Shown here piece by piece: positions 54,564 to 64,000 of a DNA stretch of 64,000 nt. The translations under genes and the position numbers were made by a program. The first letter of the stretch is position 1; every line of letters begins with the position of its first letter. Where the stretch lies: the NCBI GenBank assembly GCA_003216775.1, contig QCII01000001.1:62001-126000 (forward strand), read 5' to 3'. The stretch is from Prochlorococcus sp. AG-402-K21. Lineage in GTDB: Bacteria > Cyanobacteriota > Cyanobacteriia > PCC-6307 > Cyanobiaceae. The notes under the pieces are model-generated. The model had not been told where the DNA came from, searched no databases, and saw only the letters and a list, made by a program, of their open reading frames with translations.

Positions 54564-56147
54564 ATGAATGGAGATTTAAACTCTTGGGATAAATTTTGTA
54601 ATTATCTTTGGTTTGATAAAAAATTAAAAATTTGGTTAGACATAAGCAAAATTAATTTCACAAATGAAGAGATAAAAAATTTAGAAGATAAATTTATAGA
54701 TGTTTTATCATCAATAAAAGAATTAGAAAATGGTGCAATCTCAAATATTGATGAAAATAGACAAGTTGGACATTATTGGCTTAGAAATCCATCAATTTCT
54801 CCATCTTCTAAAATAGAAGAGGAGATTAGTGCAGAAATTAATGAAATATCAGAATTTGGGAAAAAAATTTTAAATGGGAATATAAAGAATAAGAAGAATC
54901 ATTACTATACAGATGTTCTATGGATAGGAATTGGTGGAAGTGGATTAGGCCCATTACTTATTACAGAATCACTCCAGAAATGCTCTAAAGGATTAAATTT
55001 TTCATATATAGATAATGTTGATCCATTTTTAATTAGCGAAAAGTTAGAAGAGTTATCTGAAAAATTATCAACAACATTATTTGTAGTAGTTAGCAAATCA
55101 GGTGGTACTCCTGAACCTAGAATTGCTATGGAAATTATTAAAAGTCATTGTGAAAAAAATTCTGTTGAATGGAATTCTAATGCTATAGCTATAACTATGA
55201 AGGATAGTAAGTTATTTAATAAAGCCACTTCTGAAAATTGGCTAAAAATATTTAATTTACAAGATTGGGTTGGAGGAAGAACAAGTATTACAAGTTCTGT
55301 GGGATTACTTCCATTAGCTCTTATTAATGAAAATATATTTGAATTTCTTAGAGGAGCATCATTAATGGATGAGGTCACACGTACAAGTAATTTTAAAAAT
55401 AATCCAGCAGCATTATTATCATCTGCATGGCATTTAACTGGTGATGGCTCTGGAAAGAGAGATATGGTAGTTTTACCTTATAGAGATAGATTACAGGTTT
55501 TTAGTAAATATCTTCAGCAATTAGTAATGGAATCATTAGGCAAGAAATTTAATAGGAATGGTGAAGTAGTTAATCAAGGTATTTCAGTTTTTGGGAATAA
55601 AGGATCTACAGATCAACATGCTTACGTTCAGCAGCTGAGAGATGGTATTGATAACTTTTTTTGTATTTTTATTGAATTATTAGATTCTCCATCGACTAAT
55701 ATTTTTGATGAAAAAGAGAATCCTAAAGAATATCTTTCTGGTTTTTTACAAGGAACCAGATCGGCTCTTTCTAGTGAAGAAAGACAAAGTATCACCATAA
55801 CATTAGAAAAGTTAAATTGTTTTTCACTAGGTGCCTTAATCGCTTTATTTGAAAGAGCTGTATCTTTCTATGCTGAATTAATAAATATAAATGCATATGA
55901 TCAACCTGGAGTTGAGGCTGGAAAGAAGGCAGCCGCGAATATTATTGAGTATCAACAAAAAGTAAGTAATTTATTAGATGGAGGAGGAGAATATTCAATA
56001 TATGACATAACATCATTATTTGATGATTCAGTTAATGAACCAATATTTTTCATAATTCGTGAAATGTGTTTCGGTAATGATGATTATTTAGTTAAGGGCG
56101 ATTGGTCAAATCCAAATTCATTAGTTATTAAAAAAACAAAAAATTAA
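54564..56147 (+). CDS. pgi: glucose-6-phosphate isomerase
   Basis: A 527-residue PGI of the shorter cyanobacterial kind: [52 protein letters not shown] and the [11 protein letters not shown] region. It interconverts glucose-6- and fructose-6-phosphate. An A/G-rich ribosome-binding-like stretch (AAAGGAAC) precedes the ATG. Its stop overlaps the leuS stop by 4 bp, tail to tail. Confidence 0.97.
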   Translation: MNGDLNSWDKFCNYLWFDKKLKIWLDISKINFTNEEIKNLEDKFIDVLSSIKELENGAISNIDENRQVGHYWLRNPSISPSSKIEEEISAEINEISEFGKKILNGNIKNKKNHYYTDVLWIGIGGSGLGPLLITESLQKCSKGLNFSYIDNVDPFLISEKLEELSEKLSTTLFVVVSKSGGTPEPRIAMEIIKSHCEKNSVEWNSNAIAITMKDSKLFNKATSENWLKIFNLQDWVGGRTSITSSVGLLPLALINENIFEFLRGASLMDEVTRTSNFKNNPAALLSSAWHLTGDGSGKRDMVVLPYRDRLQVFSKYLQQLVMESLGKKFNRNGEVVNQGISVFGNKGSTDQHAYVQQLRDGIDNFFCIFIELLDSPSTNIFDEKENPKEYLSGFLQGTRSALSSEERQSITITLEKLNCFSLGALIALFERAVSFYAELININAYDQPGVEAGKKAAANIIEYQQKVSNLLDGGGEYSIYDITSLFDDSVNEPIFFIIREMCFGNDDYLVKGDWSNPNSLVIKKTKN

Positions 56148-58714
56148 ACAACTATATTTAAAATTTTACCTTTAACAATAATTATTTTTCTTATTTCCTT
56201 ATCTTGAGTCCATTTTAAAATGTTAGGTCTTTTAAGAGTCAATTCCTTAATTTGATCTTCATTCATTTCATTATCAATATTTATTTTGTCTCTAACTTTT
56301 CCATTCACTTGGATTACTAGTTCATATGCATCTTCTTTTAGTGCATCGGCATTAAATGAAGGCCATTGTTCTAAATGTACTGAATTTTTAAATCCTATAA
56401 GATGCCATATTTCTTCTGCAATATGAGGTGCAAATGGAGCTAACAAAATACAAAATGTTTTTAAAGCATCTTTTTTTAAATTATTGTTTACATCATTAAT
56501 GGAATTTGATAATGAATTATAAAACTTCATTAGTTCTGAAATTGCAGTATTAAATTGGTTATTTAAAATGTCATTTGAGATTTCTTTTATAGCTATATTC
56601 ATTGACTTTATTAAAGATTTTTCTTTATCTGGATAAAATTTGCTTTTACTATTTATGTCTTTTGCACAATTTATATAAAGCTTCCAAATCCTGCTCAAAA
56701 ATCTAAATTGTCCTTCAACATCTGTATCTCCCCATTCCAAATCTTTTTCAGGTGGTGCTTTAAATAATATAAACATTCTTGCTGTATCTGCTCCATATTT
56801 TTTAATTACTGATTCAGGGTCTATTCCGTTATATTTTGACTTGGACATCTTCTCGAAAAGAACTTCAAGTTTTGATTTGTCAATAGGATCTGTAGGATTT
56901 GATAGGTCAGCAATATCGGAAGGAGAAACATATTTACCCGTTTTATTGTTTTTATAGGCTGCGGCCTGAACCATTCCTTGAGTTAATAGCTTTTTGAATG
57001 GTTCATCAATTTCAAATAGTTTATTATCTCGAAGGGCTTTAGTGAAAAATCTTGCATATAGCAAATGCAATATTGCATGCTCTACTCCTCCAACATATTG
57101 ATCTACAGGCAACCACTTATTAATTTCAATCTTTTCAAATGGTTTAGTTGAACATTTTGAAGATGGATATCTTAAAAAATACCAAGATGAACACATAAAA
57201 GTGTCCATAGTATCAGTTTCTTTTCTTGCCGCTATTCCACATTTTGGACATGTTGTATTTGTCCAATTATTATTATCACCTAAAGCATTAATCTTGTTAG
57301 CCGAGATTTTTATATCTTTTGGTAAGGTAACAGGTAATTCCGATTGGTTTAAAGGAACAGATCCACATTTTTTGCAATTAACTATGGGTATCGGACATCC
57401 CCAATATCTTTGTCTAGATATTAACCAATCTCTTAGACGATATTGAATCTTATTTTCAGCCCATCCATTATTTACTCCATCCTCTGAAATTTTTAATTTA
57501 GCAATAGTATTTTCTATACCATCGTATTGATTTGAATTAATAAGATATCCATTTTCTACATAAGCATTATCAAACTCGTTACTTAGTTCACTTTTATCAT
57601 TTATTATTACCTGTTTAATATCAATATTGTTTTTCTTAGCAAATTCAAAATCCCTTAGATCATGAGCAGGTACGCCCATAACAGCGCCGGTCCCGTATTC
57701 ATCAAGAACATAACTTGCCACCCAAATAGGTATAGGTTCTGAATTAACTGGATTTATAGCTATTAAGCTGGTTTTTATACCAATTTTTTCTAGTTCATTG
57801 TTTTTATTTTTTTTCAAATATTGTTTTAGTTGCTCTATATCTTTTAATGCTTCCTGATCAGATAGATTTTTAATTAATGAATGATTAACCGAAATTGCCA
57901 AATAAGTAACTCCAAATAAAGTATCTGGTCTTGTTGTAAATACAGTTATTTTTTCTTCTGGATTGGTATTGATATTGAAATTAATATTTGTACCAATTGA
58001 CTTTCCAATCCAATTATCTTGCATTATTTTTACTCTTTCAGGCCAATTATTTAATTTTTCTAAATCCTGTAATAACTCATCTGCATAATTAGTAATCCTT
58101 AAAAACCATTGCTTTAGTAATTTCTTTTCAACTATTGCTCCAGATCTCCAAGATTTACCCTCTGAATCAACTTGTTCATTTGCTAAGACAGTATTATCTA
58201 TAGGATCCCAATTAACTTCTGATTCCTTTTGATATACAAGACCTGCCTTGTATAACTCTAAAAATAGATATTGTGTCCAAATATAATAATTTTCATCACA
58301 GGTGGCAAATTCCCTATCCCAATCAACTGATAGTCCCAAAAGCTTTAATTGTGACTTCATATGAGAAATATTTTTTTTAGTCCAGACACTTGGACTAACT
58401 CCTCTTTCAATCGCAGCATTTTCTGCAGGCAAACCAAATGCATCCCAACCCATTGGATGCAAAACAGATTTCCCCTTAAACCTTTGAAACCTAGCTATTA
58501 AGTCTGTAATAACATAATTCCTAACATGTCCCATATGAAGATTACCTGATGGGTATGGGAACATTGATAAGGCATAAAATTTTTCACTATTCTCAGTTAA
58601 TTCGTGAGTTTTATATAAATTGTTTTCTTTCCATATTGATTGCCATTTTTTTTCTATTTCAGAAGGATTATATAAATCGGTATTAGCTTCATATTGTTTA
58701 TCAGGAGAAATCAC
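56144..58714 (-). CDS. leuS: leucyl-tRNA synthetase
   Basis: An 856-residue class Ia synthetase. HMGH at residues 60-63 ([15 protein letters not shown]), [14 protein letters not shown] as the KMSKS loop, a CP1 editing domain ([29 protein letters not shown]) and a zinc module with two CxxCG pairs (NCKKCG, CPKCG). Charges tRNA-Leu and edits mischarged species. Divergent from dapF across a 107-bp gap. Confidence 0.98.
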   Translation of the reverse strand: MISPDKQYEANTDLYNPSEIEKKWQSIWKENNLYKTHELTENSEKFYALSMFPYPSGNLHMGHVRNYVITDLIARFQRFKGKSVLHPMGWDAFGLPAENAAIERGVSPSVWTKKNISHMKSQLKLLGLSVDWDREFATCDENYYIWTQYLFLELYKAGLVYQKESEVNWDPIDNTVLANEQVDSEGKSWRSGAIVEKKLLKQWFLRITNYADELLQDLEKLNNWPERVKIMQDNWIGKSIGTNINFNINTNPEEKITVFTTRPDTLFGVTYLAISVNHSLIKNLSDQEALKDIEQLKQYLKKNKNNELEKIGIKTSLIAINPVNSEPIPIWVASYVLDEYGTGAVMGVPAHDLRDFEFAKKNNIDIKQVIINDKSELSNEFDNAYVENGYLINSNQYDGIENTIAKLKISEDGVNNGWAENKIQYRLRDWLISRQRYWGCPIPIVNCKKCGSVPLNQSELPVTLPKDIKISANKINALGDNNNWTNTTCPKCGIAARKETDTMDTFMCSSWYFLRYPSSKCSTKPFEKIEINKWLPVDQYVGGVEHAILHLLYARFFTKALRDNKLFEIDEPFKKLLTQGMVQAAAYKNNKTGKYVSPSDIADLSNPTDPIDKSKLEVLFEKMSKSKYNGIDPESVIKKYGADTARMFILFKAPPEKDLEWGDTDVEGQFRFLSRIWKLYINCAKDINSKSKFYPDKEKSLIKSMNIAIKEISNDILNNQFNTAISELMKFYNSLSNSINDVNNNLKKDALKTFCILLAPFAPHIAEEIWHLIGFKNSVHLEQWPSFNADALKEDAYELVIQVNGKVRDKINIDNEMNEDQIKELTLKRPNILKWTQDKEIRKIIIVKGKILNIVV

Positions 58715-58821
58715 TTAATTTTTATTTATTAAATTATTATTTTAATATCCATCGTATAAAATAGAAATAGTTTGTTAAAAGGAATAATTTATAATTAAAA
58801 TTCAGAATATATGATCTTTAA

Positions 58822-59682
58822 ATGAAAAATATAACTTTTGAAAAATATCAAGGTAACGGAAATGATTTCGTAGTGATTGATTCCAGAGGAAATGATTTAT
58901 ATAAAAATTACAAGAGAAATAAAATTTTTGATATTAAAAAAATTTGCAACAGGCAATTTGGTATAGGAGCAGATGGGTTGATATTTATAGAAGAACCAAA
59001 TGAAGATAATTATGCAAAAATGATAATCTTTAATTCCGATGGTTCCGAAGCACAAATGTGTGGAAACGGAATTAGATGTTTAGTTGAGTATCTCCATTTA
59101 AATGATTCAATTAAAAATAAAAATATTGAATATAAAATTGAGACCAAAGCAGGTTTAAAAATTGCAAAATACATAAATGATGAAATCACTGTAAAAATGG
59201 GAGTTCCAATTTTAGATAGTAAAAAAATTCCAACAACAATCGAAAGAAAAATAAATTCGGTTCCTTCACATGAATTTATGGAGAATAATTTTAATAGTAA
59301 AGGTTATGCCGTAGGAATGGGTAATCCTCATTTAATATTTTTTATACAAGACTTAGAGTCAATTGATCTTTCCAGACTTGGTCCTATATTTGAAAAAAAT
59401 GAATTATTTCCAGAAAAAACTAATGTTCATTTTTGTCAAATCTTAAATAGAGATAATATCAAAGTAAAAGTATGGGAAAGAGGTGCAGGAGCAACCTTAG
59501 CATGTGGAACAGGAGCATGTGCTATTCATGTAGCAGCTTATAAATTAGACCTTTGTAATTCAAAAACCATAGTAACTTTACCAGGAGGTAATCTTAAAAT
59601 TGATTGGTCAAAAGAGGAATGTGAAGTAATGATGACCGGTAATGCTAAAAAGGTTTTCACAGGATCAATTTTACTAAATTAA
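58822..59682 (+). CDS. dapF: diaminopimelate epimerase
   Basis: A 286-residue cofactor-free racemase with the paired catalytic cysteines C80 (AQMCGNGIRC) and C228 (ATLACGTGACA). It converts LL- to meso-diaminopimelate for lysine and peptidoglycan. Stop and the next start share a base (TAATG), coupling it to the cysteine desulfurase gene. Confidence 0.97.
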   Translation: MKNITFEKYQGNGNDFVVIDSRGNDLYKNYKRNKIFDIKKICNRQFGIGADGLIFIEEPNEDNYAKMIIFNSDGSEAQMCGNGIRCLVEYLHLNDSIKNKNIEYKIETKAGLKIAKYINDEITVKMGVPILDSKKIPTTIERKINSVPSHEFMENNFNSKGYAVGMGNPHLIFFIQDLESIDLSRLGPIFEKNELFPEKTNVHFCQILNRDNIKVKVWERGAGATLACGTGACAIHVAAYKLDLCNSKTIVTLPGGNLKIDWSKEECEVMMTGNAKKVFTGSILLN

Positions 59683-60854
59683 TGGAAAATAATTTTATCT
59701 ATTTTGATAATGCATCCACAACACCATTATCTGATAATGTTTTAAATATAATAAATTCAACTTATAGGAATTATTGGTATAACCCATCATCTACATATGA
59801 GCTAGGTATAAAATGCTCTGCATATCTTGAAAAAATTAGATCTAAAATTGCTTATATATTTGATGCAGAACCAGAGGATATAATTTTTACATCTGGTTCT
59901 TCGGAATCAACAAATATTGTATTTAATAATATTTATGAGAACTTTAAAAATGGTAGAGTTGTTATATCAAATGTTGAACATCAAGCAACAACTATTTGTG
60001 CTAATAAACTAAGAAAGCAAAATTGGGATATATGTGAATGGACGGTAAATAATGATGGAATTTTAAATATTTCTAATATCGATATAATTTTAAGTAAAGA
60101 AACTAAACTTGTATCAATTATTTGGGGACAAAGTGAAATTGGGACAATACAACCTGTTCAATTTATAGGCTCCAAATGTGAAGAATTAAATATAATGTTT
60201 CATTTAGATGGAACTCAAATATTAAGTAATGGATTATTCAGTTGGAGAGATCTTAAATGTGATTTTTTAAGTTTATCTGCTCATAAATTTGGAGGTCCAA
60301 AAGGTATAGGTATTCTTTTAACAAAAGAAAAGTCTAGACTTATTTTAAAAAATAAAGACATATCACTTACTCAGGAATATTCAATTAGACAAGGTACACA
60401 AGCTTTGCCATTAATTGCTGGAATGTATGAATCATTAAAGAATATCAAAGGAAATATAAAATTATATGATTACATAACTCAATTTCCTTCTAATAATATC
60501 AGTAAACTTAAAAATTATTTTTTTCAAAAAATTAAGGATAATAAAAACATAAAGATTACTGGCAGTATTAATCATAGACTTCCCAATCATATTTCGTTTC
60601 TAATACTAAATAAACTATTTGAGCCTATAAGGGCCTATAAGATTATTAATTTTATGTCAGATAATAGAATAGCCATAAGTAGTGGAAGTGCTTGTTCAAG
60701 CTCATCTGGGAAAGCTAGCTCAACACTTAAAAATATTGGTTTAAAAGATGATGAACTATATTCAAATATTCGTGTTACTTTAGGTTCAATAAACAATAAG
60801 TCAGAAATAGATAAATTTTTAAAACTTATTCAAATATGTATTGACAAATTTTAA
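59682..60854 (+). CDS. cysteine desulfurase (NifS/IscS class)
   Basis: A 390-residue PLP enzyme: FDNASTTPLSDNVL, PLP lysine K202 in LSLSAHKFGGPKGIGIL, and nucleophile C338 in SSGSACSSSSGKASSTL. The Ser-rich active-site loop is the short group I/IscS-like form. It supplies sulfane sulfur for Fe-S clusters and thio-modified nucleosides. The gene shares one base with dapF upstream and one with the DUF1995 gene downstream. Confidence 0.95.
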   Translation: MENNFIYFDNASTTPLSDNVLNIINSTYRNYWYNPSSTYELGIKCSAYLEKIRSKIAYIFDAEPEDIIFTSGSSESTNIVFNNIYENFKNGRVVISNVEHQATTICANKLRKQNWDICEWTVNNDGILNISNIDIILSKETKLVSIIWGQSEIGTIQPVQFIGSKCEELNIMFHLDGTQILSNGLFSWRDLKCDFLSLSAHKFGGPKGIGILLTKEKSRLILKNKDISLTQEYSIRQGTQALPLIAGMYESLKNIKGNIKLYDYITQFPSNNISKLKNYFFQKIKDNKNIKITGSINHRLPNHISFLILNKLFEPIRAYKIINFMSDNRIAISSGSACSSSSGKASSTLKNIGLKDDELYSNIRVTLGSINNKSEIDKFLKLIQICIDKF

Positions 60855-61480
60855 TGGAAATTAATTACAGGCTACCTAAAGATTTAAATGAATCTCTTAA
60901 GAATATGGAGGATGCTATTATTCCAAGTTTACTAGATTCAAATAAAAGATTTACTATAGAATTTAATTTTGAAGGATTGAAATTTAACAGAATTGGAATA
61001 AATATCTACAAGATATTAGCTAAAAAGAACAATGTATACATTACATTTGCTGATCAAGGTGCTGTAGCTTTGGCTCAAAGAGACTATCCAGATATCAAAG
61101 ATAAAATATTTACTTTTAAATCATTTAATGAATCAAATAATATTAATAATATTGATAGTGCAATGATTTCGATGCTACCTCAGCCATATGATTTCGATTC
61201 ATTTGAACCTATGTCTGATAATTATCAAGGAACTCATTATTCATTAAATCCAAAATTTGAAGATGCCAATATTGGTATAGGAAGTGTCATTAGAGAGAGA
61301 CGTAAAAACTTTGTCAAAACTTGGATAAATATTTACTTTATACAACCTTTAAATAAAGCTGCTCTTATGCATATTTATCCAAATAAGTGGTTGCTTTTCA
61401 AAGAAGAAAACAAAAAATATTTTTTTAAAAAAGAATTTGATATTAAACCCGACAATGAATCTATTTTTGTAAATTTATAA
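60854..61480 (+). CDS. DUF1995 protein
   Basis: A 208-residue soluble protein with the DUF1995 layout: YRLPKDLNESLKNMEDAIIPSL at the start, ISMLPQPYDFDSFEPM in the middle and IQPLNKAALMHIYPNKWLLF near the end. Members occur in cyanobacteria and plant chloroplasts; function unknown. Its ATG shares the last base of the upstream stop (TAATG), and dacB begins 1 bp after its own stop. Confidence 0.85.
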   Translation: MEINYRLPKDLNESLKNMEDAIIPSLLDSNKRFTIEFNFEGLKFNRIGINIYKILAKKNNVYITFADQGAVALAQRDYPDIKDKIFTFKSFNESNNINNIDSAMISMLPQPYDFDSFEPMSDNYQGTHYSLNPKFEDANIGIGSVIRERRKNFVKTWINIYFIQPLNKAALMHIYPNKWLLFKEENKKYFFKKEFDIKPDNESIFVNL

Positions 61481-61481
61481 A

Positions 61482-62711
61482 TTGAATGTGATAAAAAAAA
61501 TTTATTCATTTTTCTTTATTGTTCTTGTATTAGTAACATGTCCATTCTTAATAAGATATTTACTATCAAATCAGAAAATAACTATTTTAAATAGTATTTA
61601 TTTTAATTTTCCTGGAATAATTAATAAGAATAAAAAATGTCCTACTTATGATGCTTTATTGAATCAAACGCTTGATGATTCCTTTAGTGTATCAATTATC
61701 AATAATAACGGGACAATAATTAGTTCCTATAATGATGAAGTTCCAAGGTTGCCAGCATCAAATCAAAAATTATTCTCATCAGCTTATGTTTTAAGTAAAT
61801 ATAAATTAAATAATAATTTAAAAACTTCTTTATTAAAAAATAAAAATAACAATTATTATTTGCTCGGTCAAGGTGATCCAGATCTGAATTATGAACATAT
61901 AATCGAACTAATTTCAAATATTAAAGAAAATAAAATTATTAACTTTAATATTGTAGAAATTGATTCAAAATTAAATTGGCCTAATGGTTGGACAAATACT
62001 GATAAACTTTACGAATATGGATCTCCAATTACATCTCTTGCAATAGAAAGTAATCATAATAAATACGAAGATATTTATGCTTTAAAAAATTTTATTAAAA
62101 ACTATTTAAAAAATAAATTTCCAAATTCAAAAGTAAATATAAATTTTTTTGATTCAGAAAAAACATTTTATTTAAAAGATATTACTGAGATAAATAAAAT
62201 ATATTCAACTCCAATCCTTTCATTATTAACTCTAATAAATTCTGAAAGTCATAATTTTACCGCTGAATCTCTCTTTAAAAATGCCTCAAATACATGGAAC
62301 GATAATGACTATATAAAATTAAAAAAATGGTTAGAAAATAAAGGTCTCCCAGTTACTAATACATACTTTGCTGATGCTAGTGGATTATCTAGAAAAAATA
62401 AAATTACCACAAAATTAGTTGTATTGTTTTTAGATAAAATGAGATATTCTAATGATTTTAAAGCTTATCAATCTACACTTGCAATTATGGGAGTGAGAGG
62501 AACATTATCAAAAAGGTTTGTAAATAGTGAATTATCTGGAAAATTTTTTGGAAAAACTGGGACTCTTTCAAATGTCTTTGCATTATCTGGCTTTTTATAT
62601 AAAAATGAAAAGCCAATAATTATAAGCATTATCCAAAATTCTAATAATATTGATAAAGAAAAAACTTTTAAATTATTACGTGATGTTTATTATTTGAAAT
62701 CTTGTAATTAA
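61482..62711 (+). CDS. dacB: D-alanyl-D-alanine carboxypeptidase, PBP4 (DacB) family
   Basis: A 409-residue S13 penicillin-binding protein. An N-terminal signal anchor (about 8-28) is followed by SxxK with S93/K96 (LPASNQKLFSS), SHN in SESHNFTAESLF, DASGLSRKN and KTG in GKTGTLSNV. The family trims D-Ala or cuts cross-links in peptidoglycan. Starts at TTG 61482 (GTG 61488 is an alternative), 1 bp after the DUF1995 gene. Its stop lies in a 12-bp tandem repeat shared with the end of coaD. Confidence 0.93.
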   Translation: MNVIKKIYSFFFIVLVLVTCPFLIRYLLSNQKITILNSIYFNFPGIINKNKKCPTYDALLNQTLDDSFSVSIINNNGTIISSYNDEVPRLPASNQKLFSSAYVLSKYKLNNNLKTSLLKNKNNNYYLLGQGDPDLNYEHIIELISNIKENKIINFNIVEIDSKLNWPNGWTNTDKLYEYGSPITSLAIESNHNKYEDIYALKNFIKNYLKNKFPNSKVNINFFDSEKTFYLKDITEINKIYSTPILSLLTLINSESHNFTAESLFKNASNTWNDNDYIKLKKWLENKGLPVTNTYFADASGLSRKNKITTKLVVLFLDKMRYSNDFKAYQSTLAIMGVRGTLSKRFVNSELSGKFFGKTGTLSNVFALSGFLYKNEKPIIISIIQNSNNIDKEKTFKLLRDVYYLKSCN

Positions 62712-62744
62712 AATATTATTTAAAATATTATTTAAAATATTCTT
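62709..62744. repeat. three 12-bp tandem repeats across the dacB and coaD stop codons
   Basis: TAAAATATTATT at 62709-62720 is repeated exactly at 62721-62732 and, with one base changed, at 62733-62744. The first unit starts with the dacB stop, and on the other strand each repeat encodes YFK followed by TAA, so the coaD stop is present in duplicate. Confidence 0.85.
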
Positions 62745-63201
62745 TTAAATCCCTTTCAACAGAGGGGGGTACCATGTGATTAATTTCACCCCCAAATTTT
62801 GCAACTTCTTTTACTAAAGAACTACTAAGAAAACTATAATTTGTATTTGTCGATAAAAATATAGTTTCAATATCATTATTAAGAGATTTATTTGTATGAG
62901 CAATCTGGAGTTCATACTCAAAATCACTCATTGCTCTTAAGCCTCTTAGAATAAGGTTTGCCTCTAGATCATATGCACAATCAACAGTTAGTCCGGAATA
63001 AGAAATAACTTCAATATTAGGTAAATGAGAAAGAGAATTTTTTATTTGTAATATTCTTCTTTGAAGATTAAATGTTGGTGTTTTAGATGTATTTTCTAAA
63101 ACAGCAACAACTAAATTGCCAAATATTTTTTCAGCCCTTTCTATTAAATCAATATGCCCATTTGTTAAAGGATCAAATGTACCTGGATAAAGAATTTTCA
63201 T
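62728..63201 (-). CDS. coaD: phosphopantetheine adenylyltransferase
   Basis: A 157-residue nucleotidyltransferase of CoA synthesis: [19 protein letters not shown] (the TxGH-type ATP motif, here TNGH), [21 protein letters not shown] and [16 protein letters not shown]. Makes dephospho-CoA from phosphopantetheine. The C-terminal YFK and stop fall within the 12-bp tandem repeat. Divergent from the flavin reductase-like gene across 59 bp. Confidence 0.97.
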   Translation of the reverse strand: MKILYPGTFDPLTNGHIDLIERAEKIFGNLVVAVLENTSKTPTFNLQRRILQIKNSLSHLPNIEVISYSGLTVDCAYDLEANLILRGLRAMSDFEYELQIAHTNKSLNNDIETIFLSTNTNYSFLSSSLVKEVAKFGGEINHMVPPSVERDLKEYFK

Positions 63202-63260
63202 GAATTTATTATGATCGAATAAGAAATTTAGTTAAAATAAGTTTATTAGTTAAATCAATT

Positions 63261-63749
63261 ATGACATTAAATCTAGAAGCAAAAAAAATCTTATTAAGAA
63301 AAATACCTCACGGATTATTCATTTGTGGCGTCAGAGACGAGGATAAAAATGAAGTTAATGGATTTACTGCTAGTTGGGTGACTCAAGGATCCTTCACCCC
63401 CCCATTAGTCGTAATGGCAGTTAGAGCAGAGGGATCTAGTCATGAAATAATAAAGTCCACCAATAAGTTCTCATTAAATGTGCTCAAAAGTGATCAAAAG
63501 GATCTAGCAGCTGTTTTCTTTAAACCCCAAAAAGCATTAGGAGGTAGATTTGAATCTGTTGAATTCAATTTAGGTGAGCTTGGATTACCTATTTTAGTTG
63601 ATAGTGTGGGAGGAGTTGAATGTAATGTTGTTGGAAGTGTTATTCATGGAGACCATACCGTTTTTGTAGGAGAAGTTCAATCTGCTTATTTGAATAACGA
63701 TCTTGACTCACTAAATTTATCTTCAACTGGCTGGAATTATGGAGGTTAA
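63261..63749 (+). CDS. flavin reductase-like FMN-binding protein
   Basis: A 162-residue split-barrel flavoprotein: IPHGLFICGVRDEDKNEVNGFTASWVTQGSF, SPPLV-like FTPPLVVMAVRAEGSSHEII, FSLNVLKSDQKDLAAVFF and a C-terminal region ending WNYGG. The pattern is that of the NAD(P)H:flavin oxidoreductase domain also fused to cyanobacterial flavodiiron proteins; this one stands alone. Electron donor and acceptor unknown. uvrC starts 9 bp downstream. Confidence 0.88.
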   Translation: MTLNLEAKKILLRKIPHGLFICGVRDEDKNEVNGFTASWVTQGSFTPPLVVMAVRAEGSSHEIIKSTNKFSLNVLKSDQKDLAAVFFKPQKALGGRFESVEFNLGELGLPILVDSVGGVECNVVGSVIHGDHTVFVGEVQSAYLNNDLDSLNLSSTGWNYGG

Positions 63750-63758
63750 TCATCATAA

Positions 63759-64000
63759 ATGAGTAATTCCTCAATCGAAACAAAAGACAATAAATATAAT
63801 TTTAAAATTGAATATAAATTAATTAATAATAAGAAGTTATTAAAATCAAGATTATCCGAAATTCCAAAGTCATCTGGTTGCTATCTTTTTAAAGATATAG
63901 ATAATAATTTACTTTATATTGGTAAATCTAAAAAACTGCGCAGTAGAGTAAGTAGTTATTTCAATAATTTTTCAGATTTAACTCCAAGATTAAGTTTAAT
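63759..64000 (+). CDS. uvrC: excinuclease ABC subunit C, 3' end beyond window
   Basis: The first 80 residues of UvrC: after about 30 polar residues comes the GIY-YIG nuclease domain start, LSEIPKSSGCYLFKDIDNNLLYIGKSKKLRSRVSSYF, which makes the 3' incision in nucleotide excision repair. GIY is replaced by GCY here, a substitution seen as GVY in most UvrC proteins. ATG 63759 follows the flavin reductase-like gene by 9 bp, with GGAGG inside its last codons. The gene runs off the window at 64000. Confidence 0.92.
   Translation, partial: MSNSSIETKDNKYNFKIEYKLINNKKLLKSRLSEIPKSSGCYLFKDIDNNLLYIGKSKKLRSRVSSYFNNFSDLTPRLSL

Noticed and set aside
1-64000. Mobile elements, prophage, CRISPR arrays, genomic island
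   Set aside because: No transposase, integrase, phage gene, regular spaced repeat or shift in base composition was found; only one tRNA is present and no integrase or att-like repeat flanks it.

Overview
The window is a dense, low-GC stretch of a cyanobacterial chromosome, almost certainly a high-light-adapted Prochlorococcus. The evidence is the combination of photosynthesis genes (PsaK, Psb28, GUN4, a PAM68-type assembly factor, plant-type ferredoxin), several proteins with cyanobacterial DUF domains (DUF1816, DUF3082, DUF3110, DUF2499, DUF3593, DUF1995), very AT-rich DNA, small proteins, minimal intergenic space and many touching or overlapping genes. The strain cannot be named from the sequence alone. 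No insertion sequence, prophage, CRISPR array or rRNA operon was seen. The window looks like ordinary streamlined core genome, and no stretch longer than about 215 bp lacks a gene.

Layout. 1-11 kb: rlmB (5' truncated by the window edge), a DUF1816 gene, gatA, dnaE (continuous, not intein-split), then the minus-strand run DMT transporter > small exported protein > ruvA > rpsO > PAM68 homologue, and dnaG with a perfect 11-bp inverted repeat just before its start. 11-14 kb: a minus-strand SOS cassette, umuD-umuC preceded by a near-consensus cyanobacterial LexA box and followed after 10 bp by a small HExxH (zincin-like) protein; then rlmH and an unknown acidic protein. 14-20 kb: rsmA-ispE-DUF3082-(31-aa membrane peptide)-pdhB-secD-secF-(60-aa protein). 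20-30 kb: AI-2E family protein, psb28, mnmH, gun4, a lone RsbW-like ATPase, a methyltransferase, glnA with an NtcA-type promoter and a strong terminator, a class V aminotransferase, tadA, a PLP decarboxylase and a translationally coupled 45-aa membrane peptide.

30-36 kb: a tightly packed minus-strand run pyk > MacB-type permease > bioY > lspA > membrane GTPase, whose junctions are overlaps or very short gaps. 36-46.7 kb: MazG-like protein, yggT, scpB (no standard start codon upstream of its conserved N-terminus), ilvA, dxs, psaK, DUF3593/DUF2499 pair, a secreted peroxiredoxin Q, rpmB, htpG, hisZ, suhB, petF. 46.8-51 kb: tRNA-Ser(GGA), then dnaK-dnaJ-DUF3110-cyclophilin. 51-64 kb: ribBA with a long extra C-terminus, argC, purN, pgi, leuS, the overlapping run dapF-cysteine desulfurase-DUF1995-dacB, coaD, a flavin reductase-like protein and the 5' end of uvrC.

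How the genes fit together: most are housekeeping functions for replication and repair (dnaE, dnaG, ruvA, umuDC, uvrC), translation (gatA, rpsO, rpmB, leuS, rsmA, rlmB, rlmH, tadA, mnmH, tRNA-Ser), protein folding and export (dnaK, dnaJ, htpG, secDF, lspA), photosystem biogenesis, isoprenoid synthesis (dxs, ispE), nitrogen assimilation (glnA), and wall precursor/remodelling enzymes (dapF, dacB). I see no convincing undescribed multi-gene system. The best leads are the LexA-box/umuDC/zincin cassette, two short membrane peptides that are easy to miss, the non-canonical scpB start, the extra RibBA domain and the inverted repeat in front of dnaG.
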